From: Candidatus Latescibacter anaerobius SCGC AAA252-E07
GTDB lineage: Bacteria; Latescibacterota; Latescibacteria; Latescibacterales; Latescibacteraceae
Assembly: GCA_000403035.1 (NCBI GenBank)
Contig: AQSL01000108.1
Coordinates: forward strand, 1 to 17,801
DNA: 17,801 nucleotides
Direction of reading: 5' to 3'
Shown here in pieces: positions 7,227 to 14,971 of the stretch (positions are counted from its first letter, which is position 1; each line of letters starts with the position of its first letter). A program made the position numbers and the translations under genes. The notes beneath the pieces were generated by a model. That model saw only the letters and a list, made by a program, of their open reading frames with translations, had not been told where the DNA came from and ran no database searches.

Positions 7227-8855
7227 TTACATTCCCATTCCCATTCCCGGAGGAGGTCCGCCAGGAGATGCCGGAGCTTCCGGTTCGGGTAGTTCGGTAA
7301 CGACAGCTTCAGTTGTTAAGAGAAGCGATGAAATCGAAGCCGCGTTTTCGAGTGCGATTCGCACAACCTTTGTCGGATCGATTACACCGGCCTTAACCAG
7401 GTTTTCATATTTCTCTGTAGCAGCATTGAACCCTTCATCCTGGGAAAGTTCAAGTGCCTTCATGACCGCGATTGATCCCTCGATACCTGCATTATTTGCT
7501 ATCTGCCTGGCAGGATCTTTGAGAGCTTTCTTGACGATATCAACACCAACCGCTATATCACCTTTTGCCTTTACATTTCCTGCAACATCAATACTTCTGA
7601 GAAGTGCAACTCCGCCGCCGACAACGATACCTTCTTCAACAGCGGCACGTGTAGCATGAAGAGCATCTTCGACCCGAGCTTTTCTCTCCTTCATCTCGAC
7701 TTCAGTTGCAGCGCCGACATTAATTACAGCAACACCGCCCGAGAGCTTGGCAAGGCGCTCCTGAAGCTTCTCACTGTCGTAATCGGAGGTGGTTTCTTCT
7801 ATCTGGTTGCGGATCTGGCCGATTCGTCCCTGAATGTCTTCTGAAGAACCGGCACCTTTAATTAACGTGGTATTGTCCTTATCAATAGTTATACGGTTTG
7901 CACTTCCGAGATCGGATGTGGTGACGTTTTCAAGTTTGAAACCGATTTCCTCGGAAATAACCTTTCCGCCGGAAAGAATTGCAATATCCTGAAGCATGGC
8001 TTTCCGCCGGTCGCCATATCCGGGAGCTTTCACGGCAGCAACTTTCAGAACGCCGCGAAGCTTATTGACTACTAAAGTCGCCAGCGCTTCACCCTCGATA
8101 TCCTCGGCGATTATAAGAAGGGATTTACCCATCTGGCTTACTTTTTCGAGGATAGGGAGAAGGTCTTTCATGTTGGAAATTTTCTTGTCATGGATAAGAA
8201 TAAGAGCTTCTTCGAGAACTGCTTCCATGGAATCAGGGTTGGTAACGAAGTATGGTGAAATATATCCACGGTCGAACTGCATACCCTCGACAACCTCAAG
8301 AGTGGTCTCAATACCTTTCGCTTCTTCCACGGTGATAACACCATCCTTGCCGACTTTTTCCATTGCATCTGCAATGAGTTTACCGATGGTTTCATCATTG
8401 TTTGCAGAAATTGTACCAACCTGTGCAATTTCGGTTTTTCCGGTAACAGGCCGGGAAATTTTCTGTAAATTATTCACAATTGCTTTCACTGCAAGGTCAA
8501 TACCTTTTTTGAGTTCCATGGGATTTGATCCCGCGGTAACATTCTTGAGTCCCTCAGCAAAAATTGCCTGGGCGAGGACGGTTGCAGTCGTTGTACCATC
8601 ACCGGCTACATCCGATGTTTTTGTAGCAACTTCCTTGACCATCTGAGCTCCGACATTTTCATATTTATCTTCTAATTCGATTTCTTTTGCCACCGTTACG
8701 CCGTCTTTGGTTACAGTGGGAGCACCGAATTTTTTCTCGAGTAAGACATTACGGCCTTTTGGACCAAGAGTAACCTTGACCGCATTGGCCATTTTGTCTA
8801 CACCCGCTTTTAGTCTTGCCCTTGCATCCGAACTATAACGAATTTCTTTTGCCAT
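7227..8855 (-). CDS. groEL: Chaperonin GroEL (Cpn60)
   Basis: This is the 60-kDa chaperonin that forms the double-ring folding chamber and works with GroES using ATP in the cytoplasm. It is 542 residues, full length. Near-universal motifs are present: VTLGPKGRNVLLEKKFGAP (residues 28-46), DGVTVAKE with Asp51, and the ATPase segment GDGTTTAT with Asp86 (Asp52 and Asp87 in E. coli numbering). VEEGIVVGGGVALL lies in the C-terminal equatorial part. The tail ends PPPGMGMGM, a short proline/glycine/methionine version of the usual GGM repeat. A GGAGG site precedes ATG 8855. It follows groES by 32 bases in the same operon and is followed by a strong terminator. Confidence 0.99.
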   Translation of the reverse strand: MAKEIRYSSDARARLKAGVDKMANAVKVTLGPKGRNVLLEKKFGAPTVTKDGVTVAKEIELEDKYENVGAQMVKEVATKTSDVAGDGTTTATVLAQAIFAEGLKNVTAGSNPMELKKGIDLAVKAIVNNLQKISRPVTGKTEIAQVGTISANNDETIGKLIADAMEKVGKDGVITVEEAKGIETTLEVVEGMQFDRGYISPYFVTNPDSMEAVLEEALILIHDKKISNMKDLLPILEKVSQMGKSLLIIAEDIEGEALATLVVNKLRGVLKVAAVKAPGYGDRRKAMLQDIAILSGGKVISEEIGFKLENVTTSDLGSANRITIDKDNTTLIKGAGSSEDIQGRIGQIRNQIEETTSDYDSEKLQERLAKLSGGVAVINVGAATEVEMKERKARVEDALHATRAAVEEGIVVGGGVALLRSIDVAGNVKAKGDIAVGVDIVKKALKDPARQIANNAGIEGSIAVMKALELSQDEGFNAATEKYENLVKAGVIDPTKVVRIALENAASISSLLLTTEAVVTELPEPEAPASPGGPPPGMGMGM

Positions 8856-8887
8856 GCTAATCCTCCTTCATTGCTATGATTATTTTT

Positions 8888-9181
8888 TTATTTTCCAATA
8901 ATTGCGAGAATATCCGATTCAGACATGATAAGATAATCTTCACCTTCGTATTTTAGCTCGGTACCTCCATACTTAGAGTACAAAACCATATCGCCTACTT
9001 TGACATTCATTTTGATTAGTTTGCCATTCTCATCGAGTTTGCCAGTTCCGATAGCAACAATCTTACCTTCCTGAGGTTTTTCTTTTGCCGTGTCAGGAAT
9101 GATGATTCCTCCGGTACTTTTACTTTCGGAAACATCACTGGGCTTCACAATGACTCTGTCTGCTAAAGGTTTAATTTTCAA
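8888..9181 (-). CDS. groES: Co-chaperonin GroES (Cpn10), TTG start
   Basis: This is the 10-kDa lid of the GroEL chamber, a cytoplasmic heptamer. The 97 residues begin KIKPLADRVIVKP after the initiator and include the mobile loop SESKSTGGIIIPDTAKEKP (residues 19-37), VGDMVLYSKYGGTELKYEGEDY and the C-terminal ESDILAII. The start codon is TTG at 9181-9179, with AGGAGG seven bases upstream on the minus strand. No in-frame ATG is nearby, and the family alignment fits this start. It is the first gene of groES-groEL, behind a sigma-70-like promoter and a CIRCE-like operator. Confidence 0.98.
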   Translation of the reverse strand: MKIKPLADRVIVKPSDVSESKSTGGIIIPDTAKEKPQEGKIVAIGTGKLDENGKLIKMNVKVGDMVLYSKYGGTELKYEGEDYLIMSESDILAIIGK

Positions 9182-9218
9182 AATTAATCCTCCTTTGTTA
9201 ATTAAGGTTAACGTAAAA

Positions 9219-9245
9219 TTGGCACTTGTTCATTGAGACTGCTAA
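9219..9245 (-). promoter_or_regulatory. CIRCE-like HrcA operator of groESL
   Basis: On the minus strand the arms TTAGCAGTC and AAGTGCCAA are separated by exactly 9 bases. They match the CIRCE consensus TTAGCACTC-N9-GAGTGCTAA at 15 of 18 positions. The operator sits between the promoter and the groES ribosome-binding site, the classical place for HrcA repression. The arms are not perfectly complementary, so HrcA affinity may be reduced. hrcA itself is not in the window. Confidence 0.75.
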
Positions 9246-9265
9246 AAATTTAAATATAATTTAAT

Positions 9266-9293
9266 AATATACCATATTATTCATTAAATCCAA
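9266..9293 (-). promoter_or_regulatory. Sigma-70-like promoter of groESL
   Basis: On the minus strand, TTGGAT (9293-9288) and TATATT (9271-9266) are 16 bases apart, with TGG before the -10 making it an extended -10 (TGN). Transcription would start about 15 bases before the CIRCE-like operator, as in other HrcA-controlled operons. The region is AT-rich, so the exact boxes are tentative. Confidence 0.5.
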
Positions 9294-9359
9294 AAGTATT
9301 TTATACAATGTATGATTTGAAAGACTGCCCGGAAGAGAGAGCAGCTATGCCCTTATACA

Positions 9360-11282
9360 TCAATCAACCACTTCAAAATCGGCATCCACCGCTCCGGAAT
9401 CCTTTCCGGGTGAAGCATCAGACTTCTGTTCGGATTTCTGTTCCTGTTCAGTCTGTTCTTCAGGCGCCTGACCGGCCTGCTGGCCTGCCTGGCTGTACAT
9501 TTTTGAAGCGGCTTCATGCCATGCAGCATTAAGACCATCACGAGCGGAGATTATTTCATCGGTGTTATCACTCTTAATCGCCTCTTTTGCTCTTTCGAGT
9601 GCGGCCTCTACTTTAGCCCTTGCATCAGGTTCGATTTTATCACCGAGTTCTTTCAGATTCTTTTCGGTCTGGTATACTAACTGGTCCGCTTCGTTTCGGG
9701 CATTAATTTCATCTTTTTTCTTCTTGTCTTCAGTTGCATGAGTCTGAGAGTCTTTAACCATTTTCTGGATTTCGTCCTCTGAAAGCCCGCTTGAGGCTTC
9801 AATTCTTATATTTTGCTCCTTTCCGGTAGCTTTATCCTTTGCGGAAACGTTCAGTATACCGTTGGCATCAATATCAAATGTTACCTCAATCTGGGGCATA
9901 CCTCTCGGTGCCGGAGGGATTCCATCCAGATGAAAACGGCCGATTGTCCTGTTAACCTGTGCCATCTCACGTTCGCCCTGGAGAACATGGATTTCTACGG
10001 ATGTTTGATTATCAGCCGCTGTTGAAAATATTTCGCTCTTTTTCGTGGGTATTGTTGTGTTGCGCTCGATAAGTCTTGTGAAAACTCCGCCAAGGGTTTC
10101 GATGCCCAGAGACAAAGGAGTAACATCCAAAAGAAGCACATCTGTAACATCTCCGGAAAGGACTCCACCCTGAATGGCAGCACCTAAAGCCACAACTTCA
10201 TCAGGATTTACACCTTTGTGAGGATCTTTCCCGAATATTTCTTTCACAAGTTCCTGTACTTTCGGAATTCTCGTTGAACCACCGACAAGAATAACCTCGC
10301 TGATCTGGTCGGGAGTAAGTCCCGCATCTTTGAGAGCATTTTCAACAGGCTTACGAGTCCTTTCGATCAGATCACCGGTCAGTTCCTCGAATGTTGCCCT
10401 CGTAAACGTTACGTTAAGATGTTTCGGACCGGATGCATCGGCGGTTATAAACGGCAGATTTATATCTGTCTGTAAGGTGTTTGAGACCTCACACTTCGCT
10501 TTTTCCGCTGCTTCTTTTAATCTCTGGAGAGCCATGGGATCTTTTCGTAAATCTATTCCCTGTTCCTTTTTAAAATTATCTGCCAGCCAGTCAACAAGTC
10601 TCTGATCAAAATCATCCCCGCCGAGATGAGTATCGCCATTTGTTGACAGTACTTCAAATACACCGTCTCCGAGTTCCAGAATTGAAATATCGTATGTTCC
10701 TCCGCCAAGATCGAACACGGCGATTTTTTCATCTTTCTTTTTATCGAGTCCATACGCAAGAGATGCCGCTGTCGGCTCGTTAATAATGCGTTTTACATTC
10801 AATCCGGAAATTCGTCCGGCATCTTTCGTGGCCTGGCGCTGAGAATCATTAAAGTAGGCGGGAACGGTAATAATTGCATCGGTTACTTTTTCGCCGAGAT
10901 AATCCTCTGCAGTCTGCTTCATTTTCTGTAAAACAAAAGCAGATATTTCAGGTGGTGAATATTCCTTGTCACCAATGCTTACCCGTGCCGTTTCATTATT
11001 TCCTTTCATGACCTTGTAGGGCACTTCTGAAATTTCATTCTGTACCTCATCATATTTTCTTCCCATAAACCGCTTTATGGAAAATACAGTCTTTTCAGGG
11101 TTGGTTACAGCCTGCCTTTTTGCAACCTGTCCCACAAGTCTTTCTCCCTTGTCAGTAAAAGCAGAAACGCTGGGTGTCGTTCTTCCTCCTTCTTGATTTG
11201 GAATAACTACCGGCTGTCCTCCTTCCATCACTGCAACGACTGAATTTGTTGTACCTAAATCAATACCAATTATTTTCGACAT
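9360..11282 (-). CDS. dnaK: Chaperone protein DnaK (Hsp70)
   Basis: This is the ATP-dependent Hsp70 chaperone, which acts with DnaJ and GrpE in the cytoplasm. From ATG 11282 (MSKIIGIDLGTTNS) it has 640 residues, the family norm. The frame extends 25 codons upstream, but that part overlaps the promoter and has no ribosome-binding site, whereas AAGGGGG lies 8 bases before 11282. ATPase-domain motifs include GIDLGTTNSVV, IINEPTAASLAYG, the phosphate loop FDLGGGTYDIS and LVGGSTRIPKVQ. The linker is DVLLLDVTPLSLGIET, followed by the substrate-binding domain and a helical lid. The tail is DADFEVVD. It is upstream of groES on the same strand, with no clear terminator in the 178 bases between, so some read-through is possible. 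grpE and dnaJ are not in the window. Confidence 0.98.
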   Translation of the reverse strand: MSKIIGIDLGTTNSVVAVMEGGQPVVIPNQEGGRTTPSVSAFTDKGERLVGQVAKRQAVTNPEKTVFSIKRFMGRKYDEVQNEISEVPYKVMKGNNETARVSIGDKEYSPPEISAFVLQKMKQTAEDYLGEKVTDAIITVPAYFNDSQRQATKDAGRISGLNVKRIINEPTAASLAYGLDKKKDEKIAVFDLGGGTYDISILELGDGVFEVLSTNGDTHLGGDDFDQRLVDWLADNFKKEQGIDLRKDPMALQRLKEAAEKAKCEVSNTLQTDINLPFITADASGPKHLNVTFTRATFEELTGDLIERTRKPVENALKDAGLTPDQISEVILVGGSTRIPKVQELVKEIFGKDPHKGVNPDEVVALGAAIQGGVLSGDVTDVLLLDVTPLSLGIETLGGVFTRLIERNTTIPTKKSEIFSTAADNQTSVEIHVLQGEREMAQVNRTIGRFHLDGIPPAPRGMPQIEVTFDIDANGILNVSAKDKATGKEQNIRIEASSGLSEDEIQKMVKDSQTHATEDKKKKDEINARNEADQLVYQTEKNLKELGDKIEPDARAKVEAALERAKEAIKSDNTDEIISARDGLNAAWHEAASKMYSQAGQQAGQAPEEQTEQEQKSEQKSDASPGKDSGAVDADFEVVD

Positions 11283-11330
11283 TAAAAAATCCCCCTTTAC
11301 ATGTACAATATATTTTATCAAAATAGTACT

Positions 11331-11347
11331 TTGCAAAAATAGTGCCA
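11331..11347 (-). promoter_or_regulatory. Sigma-54-type (-24/-12) promoter of dnaK
   Basis: The minus strand reads TGGCACTATTTTTGCAA from 11347 down to 11331. TGGCAC and TTGCA match the -24 and -12 consensus, with GG and GC exactly 10 bases apart. Transcription would start near 11322, giving a leader of about 40 bases before the dnaK ATG at 11282. A sigma-54 promoter for dnaK is unusual; a sigma-70 promoter may also exist in the AT-rich surroundings. Confidence 0.5.
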
Positions 11348-11777
11348 GGGGCAGCAAAATTCTATAACTTATTATAATGTAAAAGATTATGGTAGATAGT
11401 AAGTAATTTGAGTTTTATTATGTTCCATATTAAATAATGCCATATAGGCAGTATTGACGTCATTATGGCAGTTTTGTGTGCCTTTCAACCTGCCGGAAGT
11501 ACTTTTCAAACAAGCTTTTTGTGTTCTTGCTTAAAAAATCTTGCAATAATTGGCTAAATATTGTATCAATTTGGTTAACATATATTTTCATTTTTGGAGA
11601 GAAGTAATTTATTCTTTCAAAAATTGAGTAAAATTTGCTTTTTTCTTCTGTCTGAATTTCGCGGGTATACGTTACCGTATGTCCGTGTAATTATACACGA
11701 CTATTGACGATGTCAGGAATGAGGAATCGCAATAAAAGAACGAAGTAAATCTCATAATGATAGAAATAAATTTCACT

Positions 11778-11806
11778 TTGCTGTCTTTATATCATTATTT
11801 TATAAG
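11778..11806 (+). promoter_or_regulatory. Possible sigma-70-like promoter of the cyclase gene
   Basis: TTGCTG (11778-11783) and TATAAG (11801-11806) are 17 bases apart. The -10 is good (5 of 6) and the -35 weak (3 of 6). Transcription would start at about 11813, that is at the first ATG of the gene. This would make the mRNA leaderless or favour the later ATGs at 11852 or 11858. Confidence 0.35.
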
Positions 11807-11812
11807 TGAGTA

Positions 11813-13501
11813 ATGAAAGAGGATTGTTTCAACACGTTCTGGAAACGAGCCATGAGTATGAAAAATGACAAAAAAATAGCAGTGCCGAATATCAACAGTT
11901 TATCCGAAGAATTTCTGGAAACGCTGAAGGAAATTTCAAAGAGCGGTACGAAACTTAACACCGAAACTTTCTCGAAGTTTCTTGTAAAAAGGCCCATGAT
12001 CAAAGATATTTTGAGACTGGCTCAAAATGCCCAGAAAGATAAAGAATCACAGATTAATGCTAATATGCAAATGCTTGAATCAGAGCTTGAAACTGCTGAA
12101 AATAACAAGAAACAGATTCTTAAGGACTTGTTTGATCTTGAAGTAAAACTCGACTGTGAGAGGGATTTTTTTAAACGGTTGGTACTTATTTTGATAAATC
12201 TTTCCCGGGTTCCCGGAAACGAGACTTTTTATGAGATGTTGGATGAATATCGACAGCTTGTTATTGATGATGATGACATTGATAAACTCGAAAATGTTCT
12301 CGGTAAAATTAAGAACCGTATGCTCAAAGAGGATGTAAAGGCAAAAAAGGGGTATCACTTCGTGGACAAAGAAGAAGATACCGAAGATTCAAAGTCCAGA
12401 CCCGCTGTATTTCGAAGATTTATCGGCGATCCTGGTGAAATTAAATTAAAGCCACTTAAAAAAGCCGGTTTAAAAGCCCTTGCCGATTTAAAATCAACTT
12501 TAGGTACTGAATATTATGAAAGTATTGAAACAATCGAGAATCGAATAGATGAATGTGATACTGTTGATTACCTCCTTTCACAACCTAAACTCATACTTGG
12601 TGTAATTCATGATTATGTACAACATGTTGAACAGGATAGAGCGCAAATTACCGGTTTTATAAGAGAGATAGGGAAACGATTGATTGAAATGGAGAAAGGG
12701 ATATTACTTGCATTCACTTCTTCCAGTGAATCATTTAAAGAAAACTATTCTTTCAATGAAGATTTGGGATATCGAATAAGGAATATTGGAGAATCTGTTG
12801 GAAAAAGTAAGAATTTTCAGGAGTTAAAATCTTTGATTATTTTAGAGTTGTCCACAATAACCAAAACTCTTGATGAAAAACGCAAAGAATACAAATTTAG
12901 AAATGAAAAAGCAAGCAGGGAAAAGGAAAAACTTCAACAACATTTCGAAAAAATGATTAATACTGTCATAGATCAAAATAAAACGCTCATTAAAAAAAAT
13001 CAAAGAGATTCCCTTACGAATATATTTAACAGAGCTACTTTTCATGAATTTTTTTACATCGAACTCCAGCGGTATCAAAGGTATATGGAACCATTTACCA
13101 TTCTTATGTTTGATATCGATTATTTCAAAACGGTTAATGATACATACGGCCATGGAGCGGGAGACAGGGTTTTGATAGGTATAGCAAGGTGTGTTGAAGA
13201 TATATTGCGTAAAACCGATATATTTGCACGGTATGGAGGTGAAGAATTTATTATACTCATGCCCAATACTAATCTGGAAAATGGTCTAATTGTGGCCGAA
13301 AAATTACGTGAGGTTGTTCAGGAAACTGAATTTTTTTATGAAGGACAGAACGTACCAATCACGGTTAGTGCGGGTATCACTGAAGTAAATACTGAGGATA
13401 AGGATTTTATGAACATTATTGAGAGGGCCGACCATCTGATGTATAAAGCCAAGGAAAGAGGTCGAAACAAAGTTGTTTCCGATTCTGATGTGGAGAAATA
13501 G
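11813..13501 (+). CDS. Diguanylate cyclase (C-terminal GGDEF domain)
   Basis: This protein should make cyclic di-GMP from two GTP. The C-terminal third is a complete GGDEF domain: DSLTNIFNRATF, the metal-binding MFDIDYFKTVNDTYGHGAGD, the active site GGEEF (residues 475-479) and ADHLMYKAKERGRN. An inhibitory I-site RKTD (466-469) lies five residues before it, so product inhibition is expected. The N-terminal ~390 residues are charged and mostly helical, with coiled-coil character around residues 55-110 and again just before the GGDEF domain. I recognise no PAS, GAF, receiver or membrane segment, so the input is unknown and the protein looks cytoplasmic. The start is uncertain: ATG 11813 has no ribosome-binding site, and ATG 11852 or 11858 are alternatives. 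Confidence 0.92.
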   Translation: MKEDCFNTFWKRAMSMKNDKKIAVPNINSLSEEFLETLKEISKSGTKLNTETFSKFLVKRPMIKDILRLAQNAQKDKESQINANMQMLESELETAENNKKQILKDLFDLEVKLDCERDFFKRLVLILINLSRVPGNETFYEMLDEYRQLVIDDDDIDKLENVLGKIKNRMLKEDVKAKKGYHFVDKEEDTEDSKSRPAVFRRFIGDPGEIKLKPLKKAGLKALADLKSTLGTEYYESIETIENRIDECDTVDYLLSQPKLILGVIHDYVQHVEQDRAQITGFIREIGKRLIEMEKGILLAFTSSSESFKENYSFNEDLGYRIRNIGESVGKSKNFQELKSLIILELSTITKTLDEKRKEYKFRNEKASREKEKLQQHFEKMINTVIDQNKTLIKKNQRDSLTNIFNRATFHEFFYIELQRYQRYMEPFTILMFDIDYFKTVNDTYGHGAGDRVLIGIARCVEDILRKTDIFARYGGEEFIILMPNTNLENGLIVAEKLREVVQETEFFYEGQNVPITVSAGITEVNTEDKDFMNIIERADHLMYKAKERGRNKVVSDSDVEK

Positions 13502-13842
13502 ATTCTGCCAATAATGAAAGTATCTGAGTGATACGAAAATTTGATAACATGAATGAAGCGCTATTCACCATGAAAACTATGGAACATATTGAAGTAAGTA
13601 TATCCGTTTGATCCAAAGGATTAGAAAACTATCGCAGGGGTGAGGCCTGTAACCATCTTTATGTTCGGGCAACCATGAAGCTTGCTTTTACCGTATAATC
13701 GCTTAACGGATATTGATAAAACGTTTCACCGCTCATAAAACTGAATACCCGTAGGAAAGAAGAAATAAACGATTCGAATTAACAGCTTATTACCTTTCAA
13801 ATCTTTTTTAACAATAACTTTTTTTAAAGGAGGTATGTTACT
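13502..13842. other. 341-bp intergenic region between cyclase and cupin genes
   Basis: I see no convincing gene here. It holds a small dyad GTATC-TGAGT-GATAC (13520-13534) just after the cyclase stop, too weak and without a T run to be a good terminator. There is an isolated TATAAT (13694-13699) with no good -35, and the strong AAAGGAGGT ribosome-binding site of the cupin gene. No riboswitch fold was recognised. Confidence 0.4.
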
Positions 13843-14790
13843 ATGAAAAAGCTTTTGGTTTTAACAGTAATTCTTTTCATCGGAGTTTCTTCACTTTCGT
13901 TCGGGGAAGCGCCTAAACCGCCCTTTGGTGGTGACAAATGGCCTTCTTTCTTTGAGCTCGACGATTACAATCACCGTTACCCGGAAACCGACACGAATGT
14001 TGAAATGTACCTGCACAGCTTCCTGGATTCACCTGTTCACCAGGGTTCTGTCAGGCACGGAGGATGGATCGAGCGTGAATACCTTTTTCCGGGTGATCCA
14101 ACGAATCCGTATAGGCCGGGCGCTGTTCTGAAATATATAAAAGCGTATAATCATGGCAAATTGGATCCCGATACATGGACACAGAAGACAACTCATAATA
14201 AAGAGCAGGTGTTTTTCTATATAACGAGCGGTGTTGGAAAAGTTGAGGCAGGCGGCAAGAACGCTGAGCTGTCCGAGGGTACCGGAGTATTTATCCCCGC
14301 CGGGCTCGAATACCAGTTTTTCAATACGTGTAAAGAGCATTATCTTGAAGCTGTCATCATTGTTGAGGAAATAACCGATGGATTTGAACCTTTAAAGGAG
14401 ATGAAAACCGGTTCATATAAGGATCATATGCCTCGTGCCGGGATGCACTGGGCGCACATCGGCCGTGGTATTGTTGACGGTGTGAAATTTGCAAATCCCA
14501 TGGGAGTTGCGATAGTTTCTGTTGATGCCATGGATATAGCGCAGCCGCACTTGCATGGTCCCGACTGTGAGGAGATATGGTGCCAGTTGAAGGGCGACAG
14601 CCTGCTGCTTTTCGGAAACCGCCTTTTTGTACAGAGAGTTGGCACTGCATTTCTCATTCCTCCTAATTTCCGAGTGCCTCATTCTTCCATAAACCATACG
14701 AGTGAGCCGATGCAGTGGCTCTATCTCGGAAACAGGCATGATCCGAAAGAAACCAGATACCTGGAGGGTCATATAAAAGGGTTTAAGTAA
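13843..14790 (+). CDS. Secreted bicupin protein
   Basis: This is an exported two-domain cupin of 315 residues, enzyme or binding protein of unknown substrate. The N-terminus is a clear signal peptide (KKLLVLTVILFIGVSSLSFG), so it acts outside the cytoplasm. The first cupin (about residues 105-175) keeps His118 in THNKEQVFFYITSG, but has Lys where the second His is expected and Tyr157 in place of the later His, so its metal site looks degraded. The second cupin (about 225-300) has the full set: His236 and His238 in PHLHGPDCEE, Glu243 or Glu244, and His280 in VPHSSIN. AAAGGAGGT lies 8 bases before the ATG. It appears monocistronic, ending at a bidirectional terminator. Sugar-acid isomerases and dioxygenases share this fold, so no reaction is assigned. 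Confidence 0.87.
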   Translation: MKKLLVLTVILFIGVSSLSFGEAPKPPFGGDKWPSFFELDDYNHRYPETDTNVEMYLHSFLDSPVHQGSVRHGGWIEREYLFPGDPTNPYRPGAVLKYIKAYNHGKLDPDTWTQKTTHNKEQVFFYITSGVGKVEAGGKNAELSEGTGVFIPAGLEYQFFNTCKEHYLEAVIIVEEITDGFEPLKEMKTGSYKDHMPRAGMHWAHIGRGIVDGVKFANPMGVAIVSVDAMDIAQPHLHGPDCEEIWCQLKGDSLLLFGNRLFVQRVGTAFLIPPNFRVPHSSINHTSEPMQWLYLGNRHDPKETRYLEGHIKGFK

Positions 14791-14893
14791 TTACATATAC
14801 TATATTTTTTTACGGATGTCTCATAAAATAACATTGAAGGCGGACAGATAATCTTACATTTTTAATCGTACATCAGCAGTAACAACTGCCAAC

Positions 14894-14935
14894 AAAAAAC
14901 CCCGGTGTGCTTCTTGCATAACGGGGTTTTTTTTT
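14894..14935. terminator. Bidirectional terminator between cupin gene and leuS
   Basis: CCCCG (14900-14904) pairs with CGGGG (14922-14926) around a 17-base loop. Six A precede the stem (extendable by A:T pairs) and nine T follow it, so it can stop transcription both rightward from the cupin gene and leftward from leuS. It lies 36 bases beyond the leuS stop. Confidence 0.8.
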
Positions 14936-14971
14936 GCTCCCATATCCTCTACCGTCGAAAGATTTCAGGGG

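Larger units (their letters stand above)
11283..11812. other. 530-bp divergent intergenic region between dnaK and the cyclase gene
   Basis: This AT-rich stretch holds no convincing gene or stable RNA. It contains the dnaK sigma-54-type element (11331-11347). It also has a 7-bp inverted repeat TGCCATA/TATGGCA (11438-11444 and 11464-11470) that encloses most of a TGACGTCA palindrome (11455-11462), and two small hairpins: ATACG-TTAC-CGTAT (11667-11680) and CGTGTA-ATTA-TACACG (11684-11699). A weak sigma-70-like promoter is at 11778-11806. The length and cluster of dyads suggest regulatory content, but no factor can be named. Confidence 0.45.

Noticed and set aside
7102..8646. Long plus-strand frames opposite groEL (7102-7659 and 7996-8646)
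   Set aside because: They are antisense shadows of groEL with no ribosome-binding site and low-complexity translations.
11322..11349. CIRCE-like dyad upstream of dnaK
   Set aside because: The arms match the consensus at only about 6 of 9 positions each and the spacing must be changed to 8. The sigma-54-type reading fits better.
11283..11357. 25-residue N-terminal extension of DnaK
   Set aside because: It has no ribosome-binding site and overlaps the -24/-12 element. MSKIIGIDLGTT with AAGGGGG upstream is the normal DnaK start.
13666..13682. Sigma-54-like GG-N10-GC upstream of the cupin gene
   Set aside because: Only the dinucleotide spacing matches; the flanking bases do not resemble TGGCAC or TTGCA.
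13590..13720. Possible gene remnant or riboswitch between cyclase and cupin genes
   Set aside because: Short frames here match nothing I know. The c-di-GMP riboswitch core was looked for, given the cyclase next door, and its conserved sequence is absent.
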